From Saccharum officinarum (Eukaryota; Streptophyta; Magnoliopsida; Poales; Poaceae): 64,000 nucleotides of DNA. The translations under genes were made by a program, and so were the position numbers. The notes beneath the pieces were generated by a model. That model was given only the letters and a program-made list of their open reading frames with translations. It ran no database searches and was not told where the DNA came from. The DNA lies in the NCBI GenBank assembly GCA_020631735.1, contig CM036221.1, positions 10,707,381 through 10,771,380 on the forward strand. Reading direction: 5' to 3'. Below are positions 37,902-50,109 of the stretch, in pieces. How positions within the stretch are numbered: the stretch's first letter is position 1; every line of letters begins with the position of its first letter.

Positions 37902-38975
37902 GTGAGTCCTATAGTGTTGAGAACAGCTGGGATTGATCTTATTCTGGGACTAGATTGGATGAAGCAAAATCAGGCAGTGATTCAGTGTAAGGAAAAGGCA
38001 GTAGCCCTGACAACCCCGAAGGGAGATCGAATTAGTGTGGAGATTGTAGTGCAGAAGCCGCAGACAGCCACAGTGAATCGACTTGATGATAATGTCAATC
38101 AGGAGGATCCAGTTGTGGAGGAATTTCCGGATGTGTTCCCTGACGACTTGCCAGGTATGCCACCCGACCGCGACATTGAGTTTATTATTGAATTATTGCC
38201 TGGAACTGCACCTATAGCTAAGCGTCCATATAGAATGGGGGTTAATGAATTAGAGGAACTTAAGAAACAAATAAAAGAGTTGCAAGAGAAAGGTTTTATT
38301 CGTCCTAGCTCTTCACCGTGGGGAGCTCCCGTGATCTTTGTTGACAAGAAGGATGGTTCTCAAAGGATGTGTATTGATTATCGGTCACTTAATGAGGTAA
38401 CTATTAAGAATAAGTATCCACTGCCTAGGATTGATGACTTGTTTGATCAGTTGAGAGGTGCTTGTGTGTTTTCTAAGATTGATCTTCGTTCTGGTTATCA
38501 TCAGTTGAAGATTCGTGCTACTGATATACCAAAGACAGCATTTACAACACGGTATGGTTTGTATGAGTATACAGTAATGTCTTTTGGCTTGACTAATGCT
38601 CCTGCGTACTTTATGTACCTGATGAATAAGGTATTTATGGAGTATCTCGATAAGTTTGTAGTAGTGTTTATTGATGACATATTGGTATATTCCAAGACTA
38701 AGGAAGAACATGCCCAACATTTAAAGATGGTCCTGCAGAAGCTCAGAGAGCATAAGCTCTATGCTAAACGTAGTAAGTGTGAGTTCTGGTTGAAGGAAGT
38801 TGCCTTTTTGGGTCATGTGGTCTCTAATGGTGGAATATCAGTGGATCCTAGCAAGGTAAAGGATGTGTTGAATTGGAAGCCACCAACCGATGTGGGAGAA
38901 ATTCGTAGTTTCTTGGGATTGGCTGGATATTATAGAAGATTTATTGAGGGTTTTCCAAGCTTGCTAAGCCAATGA
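37902..38975 (+). pseudogene. Chromovirus reverse transcriptase region
   Basis: Contains the end of the protease (ILGLDWM), the RT entry ([20 protein letters not shown]), [13 protein letters not shown], the [12 protein letters not shown] palm motif and the catalytic [10 protein letters not shown], then the thumb and [16 protein letters not shown] small deletion near 38955-38962 throws the frame off; the RNase H frame overlaps it by four bases. Confidence 0.9.
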
Positions 38976-40177
38976 CAGCATTGTTAGAGAAGAATGCTAA
39001 GTTTGTGTGGTCTGATAAGTGTCAGGTTAATTTTGAGGAATTAAAGAAAAGATTAACAACAGCCCCGGTGTTAGTTTTGCCAGATTTGAGTAAGAATTTC
39101 TCTATCTACTGTGATGCATCTCGTTTGGGTCTTGGTTGTGTGCTTATGCAAGAAGGCAAAGTAGTGGCCTATGCATCGCGACAGTTGAGGAAGCATGAGT
39201 TAAATTACCCTACTCATGACTTGGAGTTAGCAGCAGTGGTACATGCTTTGAAAATATGGAGGCATTATCTGATTGGACATAAGAGTGATATTTATACGGA
39301 TCATAAGAGTTTGAAGTATATTTTCACCCAGTCAGATCTAAACTTGAGACAACGTCGATGGTTAGAGTTGATTAAGGATTATGATTTGGAGGTACATTAT
39401 CATCCGGGCAAGGCCAATGTTGTTGCAGATGCTCTTAGTAGGAAGAGCTATGCTAATGAGGTACAAGTAGTGCCTATGTCGAATGAGTTGTGTGCTGAGA
39501 TTGAACATTTGAACTTGGGTATTGCCATCAATGCAGTGGAATTGGTGATAGAGCCTGTACTGGAGCAGGAAATACGTAAGGGTCAGTTGATAGATGACAG
39601 AATAAAGGAGATAGTTGGGAATATACCGAAAGGTAAGGCACCTGGATTCCAGTTGGATGATAAAGGAACTCTATGGTTTGGAAAACGATTATGTGTGCCT
39701 GAGGACAAGGCTATAAGAGAAGTAATTCTACGTGAAGCACATGAGTCTGCTTACTCTATTCATCCTGGAAGTACCAAGATGTATATGGATTTGAAAGAGA
39801 AGTATTGGTGGTATGGTTTGAAAAGAGATGTTGCAGAGTATGTTGCATTATGCGATACGTGTCAGAGAGTTAAAGCTGAACATCAGAGACCAGCAAGATT
39901 ATTGCAACCGATGCAGATACCTGAGTGGAAGTGGAAAGAAGTTGGTATGGATTTCATAGTAGGATTACCCCGCACTCAGAGAGGTTTTGATTCAATATGG
40001 GTCATAGTGGATCGTTTGACCAAAGTTGCTCACTTTATACCAGTCAGAACAACATATTCTAGTGCAAAGTTGGTTGAACTGTATTTGGAAAGGATAGTAA
40101 GTTTGCACGGTGTTCCAAAGAAGATAGTGTCAGATCGAGGCACTCAATTCACATCATATTACTGGCAGAAAGTTTAA
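38972..40177 (+). pseudogene. Chromovirus RNase H and integrase
   Basis: RNase H motifs: [44 protein letters not shown]. Integrase: zinc-binding HH-CC ([10 protein letters not shown] ... CDTCQRVK), first Asp in [10 protein letters not shown], second Asp in [12 protein letters not shown] at 40175-40177 interrupts the catalytic core where relatives carry Gln (KVQESLGTKL). Confidence 0.9.
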
Positions 40178-40984
40178 GAGTCATTAGGAACTAAGCTAAA
40201 TTTTAGCACAGCATATCATCCTCAGACAGATGGGCAGACTGAAAGGATTAATCAGATATTGGAGGATATGTTGAGAGCTTGTGCTTTGCAGTATGGTACT
40301 AGTTGGGATAAGAGTTTGCCATATGCAGAGTTTTCCTACAATAATAGTTATCAGAAAAGTTTACAGATGGCACCTTTTGAAGCTTTGTATGGTAGGAGGT
40401 GTAGAACTCCGTTGTTCTGGAATCAGACAGGAGAAAGTCAAGTGTTTGGTACCGATGTGCTTAAGAATGCTGAGAAACAAGTAAGAATGATTAGAAACAA
40501 TTTGAAAGCAGCTCAGTCATGACAGAAAAGTTATGCCGATACTCGATGAAGAGAATTGACTTTTGAAGTAGGAGATTATGTCTATCTAAAAGTGTCACCT
40601 ATGAGAGGTGTGAAGAGGTTTAACCAGAAAGGAAAGTTAGCACCAAGGTATGTCGGTCCTTTTAAGATTTTAGAGAGACGTGGTGAAGTAGCATATCAAT
40701 TGGAATTGCCTGAGAGCTTAGCAGGTGTGCATGACGTGTTTCATGTGTCTCAGTTAAAGAAATATTTGCGTGTGCCGGAAGAACAGATACCGTTAGAGGA
40801 ACTCACTGTTAAGGAAAATCTCACCTATTAAGAGTACCCAGTAAAGATATTGGAGACAGCAGAAAGAGTTACTAGGAGCCGAGTTATAAAGATGTGTAAA
40901 GTTCAGTGGAATCGGTATTCGGAAGCAGAGGCTACATGGGAAAGAGAGGAAGATTTAAGAAAAGCATACCCACAGTTGTTTGAG
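40178..40984 (+). pseudogene. Chromovirus integrase C-terminus and chromodomain
   Basis: Completes the integrase core with the Glu in HPQTDGQTERINQ, then the GPY/F module (APRYVGPFKILERRGEVAYQLELP, VFHVSQLKKY). Stops at 40520-40522 (TGA), 40547-40549 (TGA) and 40829-40831 (TAA). After the last stop the frame encodes a chromodomain (YPVKILETAERVTRSRVIKMCKVQW ... EATWEREEDLRKAYPQLF), ending with TAA/TGA near 40984. Chromodomains of this class direct integration toward particular chromatin. Confidence 0.88.
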
Positions 40985-41017
40985 TAAGCATCGTCCGAAT
41001 CTCGGGACGAGATTCAT

Positions 41018-41031
41018 TTAAGGGGGGTAGA
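41018..41031 (+). promoter_or_regulatory. Polypurine tract of the chromovirus
   Basis: TTAAGGGGGGTAGAA, directly before the second LTR start at 41034; primes plus-strand synthesis in LTR elements. Confidence 0.8.
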
Positions 41032-41033
41032 AT

Positions 41034-43363
41034 TGTAACACCCTAAAATTTGCATTATTTTAAAAATAGGAGAATTGGATTTATTTCCGCAATTCTGTGA
41101 ACATTTTAACCTAGAGAAATAATTTTCGATAAATAAAATCAATAATAAGGTTAGATACTTGCTTGTGCATACATGCTGTTGCATATTTTTATTTGTGATG
41201 ATTGGTTTTATTTCTAGAAGGAAATGATTTCAAAAACCATTTGAAAATGCAATTGGAAAATTAGAAAAAGAAAAGAAAAATGGAGGCTTTCTTCATCTCT
41301 GCTTTGGCCCGCAGGCCTTCTCCTCTCCTTTCCTGGCCTGCTCGGCGTCTGGCCGCAATCCCGCAAGCCGCTGCCATTTTCCCGCCGGCCCGAAGTCAGC
41401 CTCTCTCGCGCGTCGCAAACGGGCCGGCCCAACCGGCCAAAGTCGAAGCCGCCTCACCCTTCTCTTCTCTCTCTGTGTCGCTGCCACCCCGGGCCCGCTT
41501 GTCGGCGTCGGCGTCGTCTCCTTCCTCTTGCTCGTAACCGAGTAGGACTCGACGATGGAGTCCGCCTCCGCCCGACGTCTTGATTGCCTTGCATCGCACG
41601 CCAAAGCCAATGTAAATATTGAGCCCTACCACCGTACCAACCGCATCTCAACCCCAATTGCAAGCCGATGCCTCTAATCGACCTCGCAGCCGCTCAAAAC
41701 CCTAAAGCTGCCGCTGCCGAGCTCGCCGAGTTGATTCCCCGCGTCATCACCGCCGTGAGCTTGTTGACAAGCTTTGGGTCGCTATTCAAAGTTGCCAAGT
41801 CTTCTTTCCCTTCAATTTTCGCTTTGGTTGGCTTACTTTGTCTCACCGTTTAGTAGGTTCTCCACTTTTAAATTTTGAGATTATATTCAATCTATTACTT
41901 TAATAAAGAAAAGCTTGTTTAAATCATATCTTTTTCGTTTTAGCTCCGATTTGCGTGCAATTCGCGTCTGTGTGATCCTAGTGAGATGTAGATTCGTTTT
42001 ATAAACTTTTCAACTTATTTTGCTACTATTGGTGTACTGTTCTAATTGTAGCTTTGTTTGCTTTGTATGATTGCTCTTGGATGATTGATGTTGGTGTGTT
42101 AATCGAGAATAGAAGGTGAGCAATTCGTTGGTGATCAAGAATACTATTGTGAACCAGGTCAACAGGATCAGCTAGATCAAGGCAAGTATAGCATGGGACT
42201 ATCCTTGTTACCTATTCACTTTAATTCACTTAATTCATTTTGCATGTGTTTCCTTGTTAAGGATGCATTAGTGTTGATCTTGTTCCTTGAAACCTATGGT
42301 TATAGCATTGGGTAGTTTGCTAGTGCTCACATAAACAATGATCTTGTAATTTGATTAATGATATATGCAATAACACTAAAAGATGATTTTTAGCAACAAG
42401 GAACAAGAGGGCTAGAGTTTTCTCTAGATTCCTCTCCATAAGGACTTATCTGTAAGCGAACATCCGGGACTTACAGTACAGCTATGAGGGCTACATGGCT
42501 CTGGCTTTAGTCATATAAGAGGACATTTTCTAGCTTGTTAGTGGTTACCTTTATGGCGCAAGAGGGGTGTGTTCTGGGTTGGGTGTAGTGCGGCTTCTGT
42601 CCCTATGTGTATAGGCTACGTGTCATTGTGCCATACGGAAGGGGGGCTCTACATTTGCAGGCCACGAAACCTAGCGGCCCTAACTTATTAGACGAACCTT
42701 GGAAAGACTTCATAGTGAAACTTATCTGTCCAATGGGGAGTCATGACCTCGGACTTTTGGGAATCATGACTCATAGTGAAAGTGAACAACCTCTGCAGAG
42801 TGTAAAACTGGTATATCAGCCGTGCTCACGGTCACGAGCGGCCTTGGACCCTTACGGAATAGAGATCACTATTAATTTACTTGTTCTTGCTATTCATTAT
42901 TCTCTTTACATGATCATGTGTTTATTATTGGGAACATTACCTACTTGTTGCTACTCAATTGCTTAAAACATGATCAACTAAAAGCTACATGCAGTTAAAC
43001 CAGTGTCTACCCTATTTGAGCTTCATGAACCCCATGTTATATTTGTTGATTACTTTTGTTCTCACCCTTGCATTCCCACACCCCAGGATGGACTCCCGAA
43101 TATGCAAATAGTGAATACTACTTCTACTTCCCTGAAGAATACTAGACTTGTGGTCAACCAGTTGACGTGCCTGTGATATGGAGCTAGATACCACAAGAAT
43201 TATTTTATGTTTCCGCTCAGTTACGTGAAGACTCTGTGATATTATTCGTTATGTAATAAACATTTGTGATGATACTATTTATATTTGTCATCTTATGTGT
43301 GATTGATCTCTGGGCGCACGTAAGATTATGCACTCCATTTGTTCCTTGAAAATGGGTGTGACA
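41034..43363 (+). repeat. Second LTR of the chromovirus, 2330 bp (about 0.5 kb deleted)
   Basis: Same ends as the first LTR. It lacks roughly 500 bp present in the first LTR (about 32730-33315); the join lies near 41850, before GTTTAGTAGGTTCTCCAC. Its GC-rich part also diverges from that of the first LTR. Confidence 0.9.
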
Positions 43364-43557
43364 GATTGGTATCAAAGTCAGGTTGACTGTAGGACGCAAG
43401 CCTAGTTAGTAATGGTCATGATTAGTTCCCTTTTCTTCCTTTGTTTCATGCTTATCACCTTACACTTGATAATTGCTAAATTTTTATGCTTCTTTCATCC
43501 TATTCTATTATGAAAATATTGCCTCTATTTTAACTTACCTTTGAACTAAATTCTTGA
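43364..43557 (+). mobile_element. Second, truncated leader of a tandem chromovirus
   Basis: GATTGGTATCAAAG then ACTGTAGGACGCAAGCCTAG and the following sequence repeat 34827-35018 with scattered substitutions. It stops at ..CTAAATTCTT, four bases short of the extra ORF's start codon, and runs into unrelated sequence. Confidence 0.9.
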
Positions 43558-43738
43558 GAAAGCGGCAAGGACAGAGACTATAGGGATTATAAAGGAGGTC
43601 ACTATGGTCGTCTAGTTCTAACCCTTATAAGCTATGTGATTACTATTCAGGCCGGGGAAATTGCATAGGAGAAAGCACCATATAAGATGACTTTAACCTA
43701 GCAACCGGGTCCTACTTAGGTCCTACAAACGGGATGTG
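43558..43738. other. Unassigned junction sequence
   Basis: About 180 bp between the truncated chromovirus leader and a (TA)n tract. No gene or element end identified; it may be the tail of the antisense LTR-like repeat to its right. Confidence 0.3.

Positions 43739-43813
<75 letters not shown>
43739..43813. repeat. (TA)n microsatellite
   Basis: Uninterrupted AT/TA tract of about 75 bp. Confidence 0.9.
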
Positions 43814-43815
<2 letters not shown>

Positions 43816-44709
43816 AATCAACGAGGCTATAAGAATCACCCTCGTGAACTACCACGGCTCCGGAATGCAGGGTGCATCTACGAGTAACCAAAATCTAAGC
43901 ACCACGCTTACACCACGAATATTACTCTAATCTAGTAGCGACCAAGACTAGAGCACTCAAAATAGAGTCGTAAACCAGATGAATAATAATAACAAAGACT
44001 TACTTGAATTAAAGTTGAATACCAAAAGACTCTCAGAAGCAAGCTCCAATGTTAATGGAACTTGATCCCGCAGATACGAGCCAGAGAGGAGACACCAACA
44101 TGCCAGAGCTTTCCCTTAAACTCTTCCTCAACACTCTATCTCTCTATTTCTAAATAAGACTAGTCCTAATCTTTGGTGGACTACAAAACTAATCTTCTCT
44201 TGGAGCTTCTCTCTTGATCCTATCTAGGAATTCTAGATGTAGAGGAGAAATTAGGGTTTCAACCCAGATGAGGATGATCTGAACAAGGGGCAGGGCTCTG
44301 TTTATATAGGCCGATGGGATGAACGTGAGCCCTTAGATCAAACTGACTTGAATAACGGTTGAGATGCAATCTTCAAGGCGGTGGAGGATTGATGACACAA
44401 GTCAACTGATAGGTGGGGACACCCTAGGTCGGTCGACTTGGCTCTATGCCAGGTGGGTCCCACCTTGGAGGGTCTGATTTCTTGAGTCTTCTAGAATCTT
44501 CTCCATTTGGTTTCGCGTTGGAATATGCTTTTTACACCGACGTCCACCATTTATTGCCTCTTTTTCCTGTTTAATCCCTGAAAAATATAGATATACCAAA
44601 ACTCATGGGATTATGTCAGTTAAACCCCTATTCTACTTATATATTTCTTATTTATGCATTAATTCATGTTTGGTTGACGGTTTAAAATGACACTTAACAA
44701 CCGTCAACA
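43814..44709 (-). mobile_element. Probable antisense LTR fragment or solo LTR
   Basis: Read on the minus strand from 44709, it starts TGTTGACGGTTGTTAAGTG, the type of start seen in some grass gypsy LTRs. It includes a hairpin made by GTTGACGG and CCGTCAAC, and has a promoter-like CCTATATAAACAG (44304-44316). A transcript-leader-like part follows. No coding region or target duplication is seen. Its left limit is unclear because of the (TA)n tract. It interrupts the CACTA-type gene that resumes at 44710. Confidence 0.45.
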
Positions 44710-47105
44710 ATGGTACAGAGCCAAAGGCAGTCAACATCGGAGCATGGAGCCACTATTAGCCCCACTCAGCATAGAAGCAACTGCGCTTCCACTGAGCACC
44801 CTACAAATCAAGATGACGCGTTACAACACTTCCCCGTGGATGACATCTCTGTGCCTTTGATGCCATGTGAGCTGCACATTCCCATGGTGAATACCGGTGC
44901 CACAGTCTTGGTGGCGTACGGTATCGTTTCTCCTGTGGTCCCTGGTCAGGAGGCACCAACAATCCATGGGAAACAAATTCTACCTGGCTATTATAGCATC
45001 GGGGTGGATAGAGTTGTCGATGAGTATAAGAAATTGGCTCTTGAGTTTGAAGGAGGCGATGGGGAGAAGACCCTAGGACAAGTAGAGCATTCATGCATTA
45101 TATGGTGCAAGCGCTACTTCATTATTCCCAATCCAGTGAAAAGGCACCACTGCCTCCTCCTCAACCAGCTCATGATAGGTGCGGATTAAAGTTAATGAAA
45201 TATTTTTTTCAATATTTAGTAACCCCATTCTCAATTATTGCTCTTCTCGCGTAATAACAATGTACTCCCAATGATTTCTGTACTCACAGGTCTCCCAACC
45301 GGAGTCCTCCAACCCATGATGATCATCAGAGTGCTCCGGACGAAGAGCTAGAAGATGTGTTCCATGGCACAGCTGCATCTCCATCTCCATCTCCTCCAAG
45401 GCGGTCACCCCCTCCTCCACTTCCCCCGCCGCCAAAGAACCAGAAGAGGCGCCCCCAGCCCAGGCGAAGTCCCCGGCAAAGAAGAAAGCCACCCGTGGTA
45501 GGAAAAAGGCATCTCCGGAGAAGCTGCCTTACGAGAAGTCTGAAGAGGAATCTAAAGCGGCGACATAAAAGGAATATGATGATTGGAAGAAAAAATGTAC
45601 AGAAGAAAGAGCACAGTAGAGGGAACTTGAGAAAAACCCACCAAAGTTGACATACATTATGCAACAAGAACTACGCCGAAAACTCGCTAAGGTAAAGAAA
45701 AAGCAGCGTGAGTCATATAAGCCTAGCCCATTATCGGACTATGAACGCTCTCTCAGCAAGTCACATAAGGAGAATGTTAAAGCGAGGAGAGCAGGAAAAG
45801 ATGTTGCACAACTCAAGCAACAATCTAAGCAATCTATCAACCCGCAAATCGTTGAGGAGGGTGAAATCCTTCAAGGGGCCTAAATAGATCTGGCGGCAGT
45901 TGAGCAGTTCATGAAAGACACAGGTCTCTCACGTCAACAAGTCCTGGACATAGAAATGGTACCAACAGGCGACTATGATCCATTCCAAACCTATGTGTAT
46001 GGCCAGAGTCTTGTCAACCCGGATCGCTTGTCATCACTTGGTACTCAAATGTACTTGTTAAACAAGTGGTACTTAAAAATATGTGAGCCTAAGGAAGTTG
46101 CATGGATTATTGGTAGAATGAGACCAGAGAATTACTTGGACTATGACACTATACATGTTGAGTTCAATGAATTACACCAACTATTAAACCAGGACGTTCT
46201 TGACAAATCTCTCATCAGCTGCTGGTGTCTGTAAGTGATTCTTTCTACAATTGAGTTGAAGTAACTACTAAGTTAGTTCATAGTTCATATATAGTTACTA
46301 TATATATTATTTTGTACTATATGTATATGCATACATGAAATGCTGACCCACAAGCAGAAAAGGCTGACTGATATTGGTTTCATTAATTCGAATCATGTAT
46401 TCAAGGCGCCTGCGCACGTTATGCCATATAATAGATGGCGACCTCAGACGGAGAAGAATCTATTGAGGTTCTTAGAAAGGCACTATGACAAAACACAGAT
46501 ACTCTTTCCTTACAACTATAGGTGAGAGTGAATGTCTTGAGGCTATTTTATTTTGCTTACTCTTTGTTGACTTTATTTAATAAGTTATGTCTGCGTATGA
46601 ATGTAGCTTCCACTGGATACTGCTGGTTATCGATATGTCTAGGGGTATGGTAAAAATATTTGACTCAGCGACAAAACCCCGAGAAGAGTACCAAAAAGTT
46701 CCTCAATATGCTCCAAATGTAATTTCGGTCTTGCACACACTATATACTCTCTTATGCCACTTTAATGTTATAACTCTATTTCTTTTTTTTTGTTGAGCAG
46801 TGCTTGGAAAAAGTTCACCCGAAAACATAGTTATGATAATTGGGTAGTGCCTCTGCAAATAGTACAATACCCAATAAGTATAATAGCTAGGTCATCGCAT
46901 CTTTATTTAGTTCAATTCATTATTACCATGCTTTATTGGTTTGTGATGAATCTTTTTCTCGTAAAGTGGTGTCTGTAGTAGGGACCAGGGAACAACTTAT
47001 GTGGATACTACGTCTGTGAGTTCCTGATGGAGTACTCAAGGAGAACTCCAGAAGAGATCCTCAAAGTATGTAAAAAATATACATATTTTTTTGTTACCAT
47101 TGTGT

Positions 47106-47172
<67 letters not shown>

Positions 47173-47357
47173 TAATTTTCTTTTCATTGAAATTGAAGGA
47201 TGATTGGTTGAAGCGTAGGGTCCTGCGAGAACAACATATCAAAGCAATTCAAGAGACATTGTCCGGATTTCTTATGGACCAGGTCATCGATCGCAAGGGC
47301 GCGTACTACTATAACCCTAAAGAAGTAATACCTAGAAGCCAAACGATGAAAGATTAG
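44710..47357 (+). pseudogene. CACTA-element gene with DUF8039-like region and Ulp1-like protease, decayed
   Basis: A spliced gene of the kind carried by plant CACTA elements alongside the transposase. Likely exons: 44710-45178 (CELHIPMVNTGATVLVAYG ... GYYSIGVDRVVDEY, DUF8039-like), 45292-46230 (Pro/Lys-rich, then DYDPFQTYVYGQSLVNPDRL), about 46355-46521, 46607-46718, 46801-about 46860, 46982-47065 and 47199-47357. Ulp1-like catalytic residues: His in FHWILLVIDMSRG, Asp in VKIFDSATK, Gln/Cys in QGPGNNLCGYYVCEF. Stops at about 45566, 45617 and 45881 interrupt exon 2, and the gene's 5' end is replaced by the LTR-like repeat at 44709. No transposase is in the window, so it is a dead fragment. Confidence 0.75.
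47107..47168. repeat. (TA)n tract in the last intron of the CACTA gene
   Basis: About 62 bp of pure TA between a GTATGTAA donor (47066) and the exon at 47199. A related tract follows the N gap at 62612. Confidence 0.9.
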
Positions 47358-48525
47358 GTCAAGAAATCCTAAAGACATGAGTAATACAAGGTTTTTGTGA
47401 CTTTATTGTGTACATATTCCATGTGCATGCACAACCTCTTCGTAATATTTGTATATATTTAGTTTCATACATTTTAGCTATTATGCGGGGAGTTGTTGTA
47501 ATGCTGTCGAAGCCATTGGAATAAGTCTAGGAGCGCCTTCGGGGTCGGTGGGATGGCACGCCTGGGACTCTAGGGATGGGCCAGCTGCGGCAGCGGGATC
47601 CGGGAAGGAGATGCTCTTTTCGTATAGAGAATGAATGACCGCGAGCGCCGCAATGGGAGGGAAGCAAGCAATTCTTGTCGGAGCTCACTCACGCCACATT
47701 GCAACGCTGCTGCATGCATCAACGGAGCACCAAGAAGAGGAGCGGCGATAGGGATGACGGTGAGTGCAGCAGTCGTTGTCACAGAAAGAAGACACCGCGG
47801 CCATGGAAGCAGTGTGCGGGAGCGACCCCGTCATCCAGGGGCACGGCGGCGGCGAGGTCAGTCCCGCCCGGCCATACCGGCCGTTCCGAGAGTCTCTGAG
47901 TTCGTTACCTAATTTAGGAGCTGATGGCAAGAATAGGAAAAAGTGGAGGGTTCGAGCTGAAAATATACAAAGGAATATAAACAGCAAATGAATATCAAAA
48001 GTTGATCTCAAGATTTACATAGACTTCAGGGTTCCCAATACAAGGTGTTTTGTTAGCTTCTTGTCTTTACCCAAACAATGCACAAATTGACTCAAACTTA
48101 TAAAATCAAATTCAAACCCAAAAATTATAATACAACTTTTGTTAAGTTCCTTGTCACCAGAGAGTGTAACCATGTCACTGCATGTCAAAAAAAAAACCTG
48201 AAAAGCCTAAGAGCATGTACAACACTACTCAAAAGTCAGTTTGAAAAGCATGAAAATTGTTAACCCCTAAGTCATGAATTTAAGTATGCATGTGCGGACA
48301 GGAAAGGGCTCGATGTTAGGGTCGTACTCGCTCTAGAACAAAAGAATTGGCATGCACGTGGATTATTTTGAATATGATCAAAAAGCTTAAATGCATTTGA
48401 ATAGTTTAGGTTCCTAATGTAAAATTGTTTCATATTGATATTATTTTCTAAAAACAAATAAATCCTTCACAGTAGACGTGGATAAAAAATCGTGACTTCC
48501 GTGTAACGCACGGGCATATATGTAG
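47169..48525. repeat. 1.36-kb segment repeated at 62648-64000
   Basis: Contains the last exon of the Ulp1-like gene, a GC-richer stretch (47500-47900) with no recognised gene, and AT-rich sequence. It matches 62648-64000 almost perfectly; the differences I see are single-base or few-base insertions and deletions. Nothing in it suggests an independent mobile element. Confidence 0.92.
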
Positions 48526-48785
48526 TAATAGTTTTGAACGAAATTTGGGCTACAAAGATTAGTAGAAAAGTTATTATAATAAAATGTCTATAAATTACAT
48601 AAAAATCTATATTAAAAACTATCATAAAAAATATGGTGATAAGTTTTGTTTGCAGAAAGTTATACACAACAAGTCATGAGTGATACCTTTGCAGCTTTCT
48701 AATCGCGTAACTGTGCGGGTCATGTTGTGAGTACATTCTTCTTATGAGATTCGTTATTATAGTTCTGTTGTCCATCTCTGTGGTG
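48526..48785. other. AT-rich intergenic, nothing recognised
   Basis: No gene or element end seen. Confidence 0.4.
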
Positions 48786-49268
48786 AGCATCTCCAAGAGT
48801 ACCCTATATCTCTTCCTCATTCATGATTTTTGGAAAAAAAAACTCATATCTAAGAGTACCTCGTATCCCTTTCCCATCTTTTGGCAATTGGCAAACAGGC
48901 TAGCATTGTGTGTAAAAATACGTGCAACCTTTCTTGCGCGCAACGCTCATCCCCGCGCTTTTTTCTCGGACAATCTAAAGGAAGAAGGGTATGGGAAAGA
49001 ATAGAGAGTAGAAAAGGGTTTCTGATGCTAATGTATGAGAGAGGAAGAATATATAAAAGTAGTTACGATAATAAAGAATATATAAAAGTAATTACGATAA
49101 TTTAGAAATAGCAGAGGATTCCTGATGTAAAATTGTCTTCTACGTTTTATGAGTGGATTATTAGAAACTCTTGGAGGTTGTCTTCTTTTTTTTCTTCCAA
49201 TATCTTTTTAGGAGTTGCAAAACTACATGTTTTTTTTGGAGGAAAAAATAGGATACTCTTGGAGATGC
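48786..49268. mobile_element. MITE with GAGCATCTCCAAGAGTA termini
   Basis: About 483 bp from GAGCATCTCCAAGAGTACCC to AGGATACTCTTGGAGATGC, good inverted ends of about 20 bp. Internal repeats (TATATAAAAGTA.TTACGATAAT twice, 49050-49100). No coding sequence and no clear target duplication. Confidence 0.7.
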
Positions 49269-50015
49269 ATATGCCAAGCATTTGCTCCCTTTGTTCAAAT
49301 TATAAGTTGTTCGATCTCTTTTAGTGTACTTTTTTTCTATGCATCTGGATATAGATCATCTCTACTCCATTCATTCTTTTTCACATGTCACGGTATGTAA
49401 AACGTAAAAATATTTAACGTGGAACAAACCTAATACAACATGTAAATAAAACACAGATAAAGTAGTACATAATAAAAAATTTGAAAAGCTATAAATACTT
49501 AGCTAGGCCATTCTCGGTGTGGAAGTTTTATCAGAATTACATTTATATTTAATAAGTTGGCACAAAAGCATTTTTGATGACATGACGTTGTTTTTAAGAT
49601 GAGAGAGAAGAAATGAGTTTTACGGAGGTTAAACTTTCTTGACACGATTTCTAGTCTAGCTCTCTATGATTCATGAAATTAAATGTCTATAAAACCAAAT
49701 AATAAAACTTATTTCTTGTATGTTTCGTTCATGGTTCATTTATTTTATATGACATGGTAGTTTTAAAAATAACGCCATAAAATTCCTGTCCCACTCAGAT
49801 TTGTGGCCTTTTGATTCTAATTTGAAATGGAGTAATTAATACATTAGAAGTTGCACCGCATCCAGTAGGCAAAGAGACCGTTCTGCTGAGTTGCATCTCA
49901 TCCAGTAGGCAAAGAGACGACTGCAGTTTTAACAACGCAAACGATTCAGCTTTGAGAAACTGATGGAAATTAAGCTGCAAATCTCTCCATCTCCCTGACC
50001 GGCCATGTTCGTCCA
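49269..50015. other. Upstream region of the intact DUF674 gene
   Basis: AT-rich. A Stowaway-like end (CTCCCTTTGTTCAAATTATAAG near 49286) is unpaired. A short duplication (CATCCAGTAGGCAAAGAGAC) occurs twice at about 49858-49880 and 49899-49920. No gene. Confidence 0.4.
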
Positions 50016-50021
50016 TGTTCT

Positions 50022-50030
50022 TGTATAAGA
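50022..50030 (+). promoter_or_regulatory. Possible TATA box of DUF674 gene A
   Basis: TGTATAAGA lies 88 bp before the start codon at 50110, a plausible core promoter distance in plants. Confidence 0.4.
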
Positions 50031-50109
50031 GCACCGTGTCTTCCTTCCAAGAACCACCAAAACAAAAACCAGCATCTTCCTCCGACGCCGATCCGATCCA
50101 TCCATCACC

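Larger units (their letters stand above)
31991..43557 (+). mobile_element. Ty3/gypsy chromovirus (Tekay/Del-like), LTR-internal-LTR-partial leader
   Basis: Structure: LTR 31991-34826, internal region 34827-41033, second LTR 41034-43363, then a second copy of the primer-binding site and leader (43364-43557). Domain order is gag, protease, RT, RNase H, integrase, chromodomain, typical of chromoviruses. The right part after the second LTR is the start of another internal region, so this is a tandem element sharing its middle LTR and truncated on the right. No target duplication can be defined; the left flank is ATACA. Multiple stops and frameshifts disable gag-pol, yet an extra ORF upstream of gag is intact. 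Confidence 0.9.

Noticed and set aside
36590..40984. A functional chromovirus
   Set aside because: Several in-frame stops and at least three frameshifts interrupt gag-pol, including the integrase core.
45357..45650. Pro/Arg-rich open frame in the CACTA gene
   Set aside because: It runs in a different frame from the Lys-rich coding sequence that continues into KKKQRESYKPSPLSDYERSLSK; it is a shadow of exon 2.
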